This document shows, piece by piece, positions 7,041 to 12,901 of a stretch of 20,801 nt of DNA (the stretch's first letter is position 1; every line of letters begins with the position of its first letter). Position numbers and translations under genes: made by a program. Source of the DNA: an uncultured Lachnospiraceae bacterium (GTDB lineage: Bacteria > Bacillota > Clostridia > Lachnospirales > Lachnospiraceae); the NCBI GenBank assembly GCA_902773445.1, contig CACYEU010000207.1, positions 1-20,801 of the forward strand. Reading direction: 5' to 3'. Under the pieces are notes generated by a model, which searched no databases, was not told where the DNA came from, and was given only the letters and a program-made list of their open reading frames with translations.

Positions 7041-8132
7041 TTAGTTGAAAATGGCCTCTTCAGTTTCTTTATCAAATACATGGATTCTGTCTGTGTTGAT
7101 AGCCAGCTCGACTTCGTCTCCGGTATGGACCGGGCACGGTGACGGAACCTTAGCGATGATCTTCGCATCTTCATATGCGAGATACAGCAATGTCTCAGAT
7201 CCCATCATCTCGTCAAGGTCGACCAGCGTCTTGATCGTGTTGCCGCCCTTGAAATATTCTTTCTCCATGTGAAGGTCTTCCGGACGAACGCCAACAACAA
7301 CAGTCTTTCCGACATAGTCGGCAAGCTCGCTCCTGTTGACAGAAATCGTTGTCTGATCAAACTTGAGCGCATATCCGTCGCCTTCTTTCTCGACAACAGC
7401 GTCGATAAAGTTCATCTGCGGTGAACCGATGAAGCCTGCGACGAACAGGTTCTTCGGCTGATCATAGAGGACCTGCGGAGTGTCAAACTGCTGGATCACG
7501 CCTGCGTTCATAACACAGATCCGATCGCCCATCGTCATCGCTTCGACCTGGTCGTGCGTGACATAGACAAATGTCGTACCGAGGCGCTGATGAAGCTTGG
7601 AGATCTGGCTTCTCATCTCAGTCCTGAGCTTTGCGTCCAGATTGGACAGCGGCTCATCAAGAAGGAATACGGAAGGATTGCGGACCATCGCGCGGCCGAG
7701 CGCAACACGCTGGCGCTGTCCGCCTGACAGAGCCTTCGGCTTGCGGTCCAGGTATTCTTCAAGACCGAGGATCTTTGCCGCCTCATGAACTTTCTCATCG
7801 ATGACGTCTTTCTTCTCCTTCAGAAGTGTCAGCGCGAAAGCCATATTTTTGTATACTGACATGTGCGGATACAGCGCATAGTTCTGGAAAACCATCGCGA
7901 TATCCCTGTCTTTCGGAGGAACCGCATTGATCAGACGGTCTCCGATATAGAGTTCGCCGGCGGTCACGGATTCAAGACCCGCGATCATGCGCAGCGTCGT
8001 CGACTTGCCGCATCCTGACGGACCGACAAGAACAACAAATTCTTTGTCGTTGATGTCAAGGTTAAGATCTTTGATAACCGTGACACCATTCTCATATGTT
8101 TTTTCTACGTTTTTAAATGAAATGCCTGCCAT
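7041..8132 (-). CDS. Sugar ABC transporter ATPase (MsmK/UgpC/MalK family)
   Basis: This 363-residue protein shows Walker A GPSGCGKST (37-45), Q-loop VFQNYALYPHMSV (81-93), signature LSGGQRQRVALGRA (135-148), Walker B VFLLDEPLSNLDAKLR (155-170) and switch histidine VTHD (His193). A C-terminal TOBE/OB-type regulatory region follows (about 235-360), including VGVRPEDLHME. Length and motifs match ATPases that energise disaccharide and oligosaccharide importers. It is the last gene of the uptake operon: its ATG lies 11 bp after the permease stop and has AGGAGG at 7-base spacing. Some Bacillota share one such ATPase among several importers, so it may also serve transporters elsewhere. A 22-bp stem-loop follows the stop. 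Confidence 0.95.
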   Translation of the reverse strand: MAGISFKNVEKTYENGVTVIKDLNLDINDKEFVVLVGPSGCGKSTTLRMIAGLESVTAGELYIGDRLINAVPPKDRDIAMVFQNYALYPHMSVYKNMAFALTLLKEKKDVIDEKVHEAAKILGLEEYLDRKPKALSGGQRQRVALGRAMVRNPSVFLLDEPLSNLDAKLRTEMRSQISKLHQRLGTTFVYVTHDQVEAMTMGDRICVMNAGVIQQFDTPQVLYDQPKNLFVAGFIGSPQMNFIDAVVEKEGDGYALKFDQTTISVNRSELADYVGKTVVVGVRPEDLHMEKEYFKGGNTIKTLVDLDEMMGSETLLYLAYEDAKIIAKVPSPCPVHTGDEVELAINTDRIHVFDKETEEAIFN

Positions 8133-8143
8133 CAGTCAGCCTC

Positions 8144-8986
8144 CTACTCTTTAACGCCGCCAAGCGCAACTCCGGCGACGATGAATCTCGACAACAGAAT
8201 GTACACGATGATGATCGGAACGATCGCGATCGTGATCAGCATATAGACTTTACCCATATCAAACTTCAGGAAGTCCGCGCTTCGAAGCGCTGCGATCAGG
8301 ATCGGCAGAGTCTTCTTTTTGTTTTCCGATATGATCAAGGCCGGAATGAAGTAGTTGTTCCATGCCATGACAAATGTGAAGATCGCCTGCACCGCGATCG
8401 CCGGCTTCATGATCGGAAGAACGATTCGGTTAAATGTTCTGAATTCGCTGCATCCGTCAATTCTCGCAGCCTCAACCAGCTCCATCGGAAGGCTCGACTG
8501 CATATAGCTGTACATGAAGTAGAAGACGGCCGGCGCCGCTACCGAGGGCAGAATCAGCGGCCACAAAGTATTGAGCAAGTGCATGTTGTCCATCAATCTC
8601 ATAAAGCCAAGTGCCGAAACCTGTGTCGGCATAACAAGGATCAGCATGATAAAGATAAACGCTGCTTTTCTGAACTTAAAGCTGTAAGCATACAGTCCGT
8701 AAGCCGTCATGGCCGAGAAATATGTTGCCAGAATCGCCGCGCCTGTCGATACGATCAGGCTGTTCTTGATACCGGACAGGACCGGAATGTTCGCGTCGTG
8801 AAGCACGTGTTTCAGGTTGATGAAAAACGATTTTCCCGGAATCGCCGAGAATCCCTGCTGGATCTGTGCATGGCTTCTGGTCGAGTTGATGATCAGAATA
8901 TAGAAGAAGAACAGGCACAGGAATGTCAAAATAAGCAGCACAATGTAAGCGATTACTGTTCTGACTTTAGATGTCTTAACTTCCAT
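8144..8986 (-). CDS. Carbohydrate ABC transporter permease, MalG type
   Basis: A 280-residue inner-membrane subunit with six predicted helices. The cytoplasmic EAA loop reads ELVEAARIDGCSEFRTFNRI (20 residues), followed by VLPIMKPA; this loop docks on the ATPase. The N-terminus is short with one helix (about 10-32), and the length of about 280 matches MalG/MsmG partners. The ATG overlaps the stop of the preceding permease by one base (TAATG), and GGAGG lies inside the end of that gene, so synthesis of the two permeases is coupled. Together they form the translocation pore for the sugar delivered by the lipoprotein encoded upstream. Confidence 0.94.
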   Translation of the reverse strand: MEVKTSKVRTVIAYIVLLILTFLCLFFFYILIINSTRSHAQIQQGFSAIPGKSFFINLKHVLHDANIPVLSGIKNSLIVSTGAAILATYFSAMTAYGLYAYSFKFRKAAFIFIMLILVMPTQVSALGFMRLMDNMHLLNTLWPLILPSVAAPAVFYFMYSYMQSSLPMELVEAARIDGCSEFRTFNRIVLPIMKPAIAVQAIFTFVMAWNNYFIPALIISENKKKTLPILIAALRSADFLKFDMGKVYMLITIAIVPIIIVYILLSRFIVAGVALGGVKE

Positions 8987-9948
8987 TATTTACGCGCCTC
9001 CTTTCCTCTGTGCTTTCTGGTTGCATGGACTGTGTCGTCCTTGTTCAGTGTGAAGTACACAACGAGACAAAGGATCGCGCAGATGATAAACAGGATAACT
9101 GAGATCGCACCCGCCATACCGTAGTTCTTGCTGAACAAATGGTTATTCAGGTACATGATGATCGTTGTGACGGTTCTGTCAGGTGTACCCTTGCCGTTTG
9201 TCAAGATCTGCGGCACATCGAACATCTGGAGACCGCCGATCATCGATGTGATCAGTACGTAGACCAGAATCGGGCGGATCATCGGGAGTGTGATCTTAAA
9301 GAATGTCTGTGTCGGTGTACAGCCGTCAAGTTCGGCTGCCTCAAACAGCGACGGGTTGATGCCCATCACAGCCGCCATCAGCAGGATCGTCGTGTTACCG
9401 AACCACATCAGGAAGTTCATCAGCGCGACAAGTCCGCGGGCGCCTCCGACCGAGGACAGGAACCTGAACGGTTCTTTCAGGATCCCGAGACCTACGAGCG
9501 CATGGTTGACAGGACCGTTTGCCGAGAACAGGGCAAAGAACAGCATTGCGAATGCTGATGCCATGATCAGGTTGGGCATATAGATGACAACCTTAAAGAA
9601 CTGTTTGCCCTTTATTCTCAGGCGGACATCGGTAAACCATGCCGCCAGCAACAATGAAATAACGATCTGCGGGATAAATCCGGCGACCCAAAGGATCAGG
9701 GTGTTGCCGGTATATTTCAGAAAATCGCTCTCGAAGAGCGCTTTAAAATTCGCTAAACCAACCGGATTGGGGCCGATAACCTTAAGACCTGACCGGTAAT
9801 ACTCAAAAAAGCTGTAGTAGACTGTCGATACAAGAGGTATTAACTGAAAAATCAGAAATGCCAGGAAAAACGGAAGGATAAACAGGTATCCCCACTTGGA
9901 ATAGTCTACGCTTTTCAGCTGTTTGGCTTTTTCCTTCTTTTCTTTCAT
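8986..9948 (-). CDS. Carbohydrate ABC transporter permease, MalF type
   Basis: A 320-residue permease with a basic cytoplasmic N-terminus (KEKKEKAKQLK) and six main helices. Its EAA loop is LFEAAELDGCTPTQTFFKIT followed by LPMIRP. It is slightly longer than its partner, as usual for the MalF/MsmF-type subunit encoded first. The ATG is preceded by AAGGAG at 7-base spacing. The gene begins about 20 bases downstream of an intrinsic terminator that follows the binding-protein gene, so it is expressed by transcripts that read through. It is translationally coupled to the second permease by a one-base overlap. Confidence 0.94.
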   Translation of the reverse strand: MKEKKEKAKQLKSVDYSKWGYLFILPFFLAFLIFQLIPLVSTVYYSFFEYYRSGLKVIGPNPVGLANFKALFESDFLKYTGNTLILWVAGFIPQIVISLLLAAWFTDVRLRIKGKQFFKVVIYMPNLIMASAFAMLFFALFSANGPVNHALVGLGILKEPFRFLSSVGGARGLVALMNFLMWFGNTTILLMAAVMGINPSLFEAAELDGCTPTQTFFKITLPMIRPILVYVLITSMIGGLQMFDVPQILTNGKGTPDRTVTTIIMYLNNHLFSKNYGMAGAISVILFIICAILCLVVYFTLNKDDTVHATRKHRGKEARK

Positions 9949-9971
9949 GGTTTTCTCCTTGAAGCGGGATA

Positions 9972-10000
9972 CAAAAGGAGGGCGGCTATTGCCACCCTCC
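9972..10000 (-). terminator. Intrinsic terminator between binding-protein and permease genes
   Basis: As minus-strand RNA, bases 10000-9977 form a 10-bp stem (GGAGGGUGGC with GCCGCCCUCC, one U-G pair) with a 4-base loop, immediately followed by UUUUG (9976-9972). The plus-strand reading has an A/C mismatch where the U-G pair lies and no T-tract in the right place, so it acts on the minus transcript. It begins about 20 bases after the lipoprotein stop and sits within the operon, which suggests partial termination. Confidence 0.85.
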
Positions 10001-10019
10001 CCCTAAGATGATCAGCTAT

Positions 10020-11432
10020 TTATTTGGGCCACTCAAATGTCTTGAGTTCCGGATACTTCTCTTTTGCAGCTGTCTCGAAGTTAGCCTTAGCCTTCTCAAA
10101 GTCAACCTTGCCTTCGAAGTAATCTCTGAAAGCTGTCTGGATGCTCTCATTGAGACCCTGGTCATATGCGCCTGCATTGCTCATGTCGATGTTCTTTGCA
10201 GCTTCGACAAACAGAGCGATATGGTTCTGACCGCCGAGGAAATCGGATGAGAAATCGGAATCTGCGATTTCCTGCATAGCTTCCTGATTGTTCGTGTAGT
10301 CCTGAGTATCCTCAGTGATCTTCTTCATGATGTCTTTGTCGCATGTCAGCTTGAGCATGACGTCTTTGACAAGGTCAGCATTGTCTGTGCCGGTTGCGCC
10401 GCAGATCCATGTGCCGCCCCAGTAGTACGGCTGCGGGCCGTAGCAAACTGCGTAGTCGCCAAATGCGCCGTTACCGACTTCAGCCTTGCCGCCTTCATCC
10501 TCTTTTGTCTCAAGAGAGTTGCCGAGCAGTGTGAAGTTGATGCCCCATGTTGAGTAGAAGAAACCGAAGACTTTGCCCTTCGGGCCCTGATCTGCATTCC
10601 ATGTATCATCCCACAGGCTGGACTTGTTGTTGTAACCCTTGTCTGTGTATGTCTTGGTCTGGTCGATCCACTTAACAATGTTCGCGTCGACTGTAACTTT
10701 GTCGCCGTCTACCCACGGAGCAGCAACGTTGTTCGAGAATGTACGATAAGCATCATCGAAACCGGAGAGCATCTTGTAGCCCTTCTCATGAGCCTTCGCA
10801 GCGACTTCGTCGAACTTATCCCAGTCAGCAAGAGCTTCCTGAACTGCATCGGGATCATCTGTTCCGAGAACGTCTTTTGCGATTGAACGTCTGTAAGCGA
10901 ACAGACCCGGAGTTGCCTGCCATGTTGTTCCCTTCTGTACGCCGTTGGAATCTGTGACGATGTCCTTTGTGTACTGATACTGCTGAGCCATGTCATCATC
11001 GGTCAGACCGAGTTCCTTGACATCCATCGTTGTATCGGAATCAACATACTTAAGAGCATAGTCAGCCTCGACAAGGAAGATATCGATCTTCTCTTCGTCG
11101 TCGACATCAGCCTGCTTCAGAAGAGCTTCATCGAGCTTATCCTGATAGTTGTTGCCTTCGTTCGGGTTGATCGTCCACTTGACAACTGTGCCGTCGTTCA
11201 GGGTTGTCGTTGACTTGTCATCAGCAACTTCCTTGACTTCCGGATAGTAGTCATTGAAGCGGCTCTGGAATTCGTCGTTCCAGCACCAGATATTGAGTGT
11301 CTTTCCACCTTTGCCGCCTTCGGCGCCGCCGTCAGCACTGTCGCTGCTTCCGCTGCCGCCGCAGCCGGCCATTGTGAATACCATGGCAAGAGCAAGGACA
11401 AGTACTAAACCAGCCTTCAAATACTTCTTCAT
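10020..11432 (-). CDS. Extracellular sugar-binding lipoprotein of an ABC importer (family 1 solute-binding protein)
   Basis: The 470-residue protein opens with a lipoprotein signal: basic MKKYLK, a hydrophobic core, and the lipobox MAGC with Cys24 as the lipidated residue. A Gly/Ser/Asp-rich tether (GGSGSSDSADGG) follows. The body, with NIWCWNDEFQSRFNDYYPEV near the N-terminus and many aromatic residues, matches the extracellular binding proteins of carbohydrate importers. It is anchored to the outer face of the membrane and hands its ligand to the two permeases. Next to a cellobiose phosphorylase and a beta-glucosidase, the likely ligand is cellobiose or a short beta-glucoside; this is inference from context. 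The start has AAAGGAGG at good spacing, 31 bp after the regulator stop. Confidence 0.92.
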   Translation of the reverse strand: MKKYLKAGLVLVLALAMVFTMAGCGGSGSSDSADGGAEGGKGGKTLNIWCWNDEFQSRFNDYYPEVKEVADDKSTTTLNDGTVVKWTINPNEGNNYQDKLDEALLKQADVDDEEKIDIFLVEADYALKYVDSDTTMDVKELGLTDDDMAQQYQYTKDIVTDSNGVQKGTTWQATPGLFAYRRSIAKDVLGTDDPDAVQEALADWDKFDEVAAKAHEKGYKMLSGFDDAYRTFSNNVAAPWVDGDKVTVDANIVKWIDQTKTYTDKGYNNKSSLWDDTWNADQGPKGKVFGFFYSTWGINFTLLGNSLETKEDEGGKAEVGNGAFGDYAVCYGPQPYYWGGTWICGATGTDNADLVKDVMLKLTCDKDIMKKITEDTQDYTNNQEAMQEIADSDFSSDFLGGQNHIALFVEAAKNIDMSNAGAYDQGLNESIQTAFRDYFEGKVDFEKAKANFETAAKEKYPELKTFEWPK

Positions 11433-11453
11433 CTTTTTTCCTCCTTTTGGTTG

Positions 11454-11482
11454 CGGATCCGGGTCAACTCCTGACGGATCCG
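11454..11482 (-). repeat. Inverted repeat across the lacI-type stop codon, before the lipoprotein gene
   Basis: Two copies of the self-complementary CGGATCCG (11454-11461 and 11475-11482) flank a short spacer in which TCA/TGA can extend the stem. The regulator stop codon (11464-11466) lies inside. No T-tract follows on the minus strand, so it is not a standard terminator. It could mark an RNA-processing site separating regulator and transporter messages, or slightly attenuate transcription. The lipoprotein ribosome binding site lies outside the stem. Confidence 0.5.
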
Positions 11483-12486
11483 GGGCTCATAATACTGCAT
11501 CCTGTAAGCAGTTTTCCGGAAACACTGATAGTCTCGGCCTGAACATCTTCCCCATTCTCGATGGTCCCGATCAGCTTCTGAACCGATCGCCTTCCGATCT
11601 CTTCCGTGTTCTGTCTCCAGGTGGCGAGATGCGGTTCGACGACCTCTGAGAGGTTGATCCCATCGTATCCTGTGACGCTGACGTCCTCCGGAATCGAAAG
11701 GCCCTGAGATCTGATCTCTGCCATTCCGCCCAGATAGGAGAAATCGTCAGGATACATGATGGCGGTCGGAGGCTCTTTCATTGAAAGCAGCTCGGCAGTT
11801 GCCTGCTTCGACAGCTCCGGTTCGTGGTAACGGCCCTGCTTGATGTATTCCTTGCTTTCAGGAATATGATGTTCATGCATGGCCTTGTGGAACCCGTTGA
11901 GCCTCTTCTCGGTGACCTGCGAGCGCTCGCCGTAGATAAACGCGATCTTTGAATGTCCTTCTTCGATCAGCTTTGAGGTCAGCTCGTAAGAACCTTCCTC
12001 GTTGTCCGAAAGAACACAGCTGGTGCCGTCGAGTTGATAGTCGATCGTAACGACCGGGATCTCGCTCTCGACGAGCTCCTTGACCGCATCGCTCTCAAAG
12101 TTAACGCAGGCGATCACCACTCCGTCACAGCGGCGGGATCTGCAGTGCTCGAGGAAGGATACCTCTCGTCCGCCAAGTGACTGGCAGATGAATGTGATAT
12201 CGTATCCTGAAGCCTCCGCTTCCTCCTTGACGCTGTTCAGGATCAGGGAAAAGTATTCATGTGTCAGGCCGCAGTTTGATTCGTCTACGAACAGGACGCC
12301 GATGTTATGGGACATGTTCGTCTTCAGCAGCCTGGCGGCGGCATTCGGCAGGTAATGCATCTCCCTTGCAGTGCGCCGAATCAGTTCAACAGTCTCTTCG
12401 CTGACATCTGTATATCCGTTGAGAGCTTTTGAAACTGTCGCCGGTGAGAAGCCGCATTTTTTGGATATATCTTTGATTGTTGTCAT
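11464..12486 (-). CDS. LacI-family transcriptional regulator of the beta-glucoside locus
   Basis: Starting at 12486 the protein is 340 residues. It begins MTTIKDISKKCGFSPATVSK, the canonical LacI helix-turn-helix, then the hinge helix (YLPNAAARLLK) and a periplasmic-binding-protein-like effector domain (NIGVLFVDES... to the C-terminus). A longer frame to 12543 is rejected because that ATG overlaps the -10 box, whereas 12486 has GAAAGGAG at 5-base spacing. The gene is read from its own sigma-A promoter with an operator over the transcription start, implying autorepression. The same operator lies at the divergent phosphorylase promoter. The inducer is probably the imported disaccharide or a product of it. 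It is the first gene of the regulator-binding protein-permease-permease-ATPase operon. Confidence 0.93.
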   Translation of the reverse strand: MTTIKDISKKCGFSPATVSKALNGYTDVSEETVELIRRTAREMHYLPNAAARLLKTNMSHNIGVLFVDESNCGLTHEYFSLILNSVKEEAEASGYDITFICQSLGGREVSFLEHCRSRRCDGVVIACVNFESDAVKELVESEIPVVTIDYQLDGTSCVLSDNEEGSYELTSKLIEEGHSKIAFIYGERSQVTEKRLNGFHKAMHEHHIPESKEYIKQGRYHEPELSKQATAELLSMKEPPTAIMYPDDFSYLGGMAEIRSQGLSIPEDVSVTGYDGINLSEVVEPHLATWRQNTEEIGRRSVQKLIGTIENGEDVQAETISVSGKLLTGCSIMSPGSVRS

Positions 12487-12515
12487 GATGCTCCTTTCAA
12501 TGCGGGTCTCAGACT

Positions 12516-12539
12516 GTTTACGAATACGTTTTCGTAAAC
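12516..12539. promoter_or_regulatory. Operator O1 (LacI-family) at the regulator promoter
   Basis: A 24-bp near-palindrome made of GTTTACGAA (12516-12524), a six-base centre TACGTT, and TTCGTAAAC (12531-12539). Only the outer positions of the centre break the symmetry. It lies two bases downstream of the -10 box and covers the expected transcription start, so binding should block transcription. The central CG and inverted-repeat form are typical of LacI-family sites. It is the inverted copy of the operator at 12765-12788. Confidence 0.85.
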
Positions 12540-12541
12540 TC

Positions 12542-12570
12542 ATTGTAATACCGCTTTTTCAGATAGTCAA
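12542..12570 (-). promoter_or_regulatory. Sigma-A promoter of the regulator/transport operon
   Basis: On the minus strand TTGACT (-35, 12570-12565) and TACAAT (-10, 12547-12542) are separated by exactly 17 bp. Transcription should start near 12535, inside operator O1, leaving a leader of about 50 nt before the ATG at 12486. This promoter probably drives the regulator and the whole transporter operon, since no separate promoter is evident in the 31 bp before the lipoprotein gene. Confidence 0.82.
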
Positions 12571-12575
12571 TACTT

Positions 12576-12619
12576 TTTTAAAACGTTTTCGGAAAAATTT
12601 TCGGAAAAGTTTCGGAAAG
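12576..12619. promoter_or_regulatory. Cluster of degenerate operator-like repeats upstream of the regulator promoter
   Basis: TTTCGGAAA occurs three times as a direct repeat, at 12587-12595, 12599-12607 and 12610-12618, spaced 12 and 11 bp, about one helical turn. Each differs by one base from the operator half-site TTTCGTAAA. The first is joined to AAAACGTTTT (12580-12589), so that ACGTTTTCG plus AAA matches the operator core with one change. AAAACGTTTTC also resembles a catabolite-repression (cre) site, though the conserved G of the cre consensus is missing. The role is inferred from similarity only. Confidence 0.5.
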
Positions 12620-12660
12620 GGTTATAGATATATAATAATGTAATGATTCTGATCCTCTGT

Positions 12661-12687
12661 CGGTCCGCAAACTGTCCGAACGGACCG
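12661..12687. repeat. GTCCG inverted repeat in the divergent control region
   Basis: CGGTCCG (12661-12667) and CGGACCG (12681-12687) form a 7-bp inverted repeat. Inside it, GTCCGAACGGAC (12674-12685) is a second, tight inverted repeat. The motif is unrelated to the LacI-type operators. It lies between the two -35 boxes, about 40 bp upstream of the phosphorylase -35, where an activator could bind. The binding protein is unknown. Confidence 0.45.
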
Positions 12688-12726
12688 TTCAATAAAAAGA
12701 ACTACCAAATTCCGTCAAACTTATTA

Positions 12727-12755
12727 TTTACATCAGATCAGATTATGTTTATAAT
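12727..12755 (+). promoter_or_regulatory. Sigma-A promoter of the cellobiose phosphorylase operon
   Basis: TTTACA (-35, 12727-12732) and a perfect TATAAT (-10, 12750-12755) are separated by 17 bp. Transcription should start near 12762, just before operator O2. The leader to the ATG at 12902 is then about 140 nt and ends in AAAGGAG six bases before the start codon. Confidence 0.83.
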
Positions 12756-12764
12756 GAATTCAAC

Positions 12765-12788
12765 ATTTACGAAAACGTATTCGTAAAT
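12765..12788. promoter_or_regulatory. Operator O2 (LacI-family) at the phosphorylase promoter
   Basis: ATTTACGAA (12765-12773), centre AACGTA, TTCGTAAAT (12780-12788). The inner 22 bases are identical to O1 read on the opposite strand. It lies nine bases downstream of the -10 box, at about +4 to +27, so repressor binding would block initiation or early elongation. Sharing the site with O1 links sugar breakdown to sugar uptake. Confidence 0.86.
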
Positions 12789-12800
12789 ATTCCGCACATT

Positions 12801-12810
12801 CGTTTTCGTA
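12801..12810. promoter_or_regulatory. Auxiliary half-operator in the phosphorylase leader
   Basis: CGTTTTCGTA repeats ten consecutive bases of the centre and right half of O1. Its notional centre lies 25 bp from that of O2. The left half is not conserved, so it may be a weak second site supporting cooperative binding, or a decayed copy. Confidence 0.45.
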
Positions 12811-12901
12811 CTCTTTTATACAGCATGATTTCACATGCCCTCACGCAGTCAATTCATGTTCACAGAACCTGTTACCGTCAAATAATATAAAGGAGTCTCC
12901 C

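Larger units (their letters stand above)
12487..12901. other. 415-bp divergent control region between regulator/transport operon and phosphorylase operon
   Basis: No gene is present here. The region holds two divergent sigma-A promoters, two near-identical LacI-type operators (centres about 249 bp apart), further degenerate operator-like elements, an A/T-rich stretch at about 12621-12640, and a GTCCG-type inverted repeat at 12661-12687. The interval between the two -35 boxes (12571-12726) should not be transcribed from these promoters, so its repeats are more likely protein-binding sites than RNA structures. The phosphorylase message has a leader of about 140 nt, in which I recognise no riboswitch. 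Confidence 0.85.

Noticed and set aside
8117..9124. Long plus-strand open frame opposite the permease genes
   Set aside because: Rich in Arg, Asp, His and Gln as expected from the complement of membrane-protein codons; the minus-strand permeases are clear.
12487..12543. Longer regulator start at 12543 adding 19 residues
   Set aside because: Its ATG overlaps the -10 box and lies upstream of the expected transcription start; the start at 12486 has GAAAGGAG and gives the canonical LacI N-terminus.
12762..12901. Riboswitch or T-box in the 140-nt phosphorylase leader
   Set aside because: No recognisable conserved aptamer elements or terminator/antiterminator pair were seen; only a half-operator and the ribosome binding site stand out.
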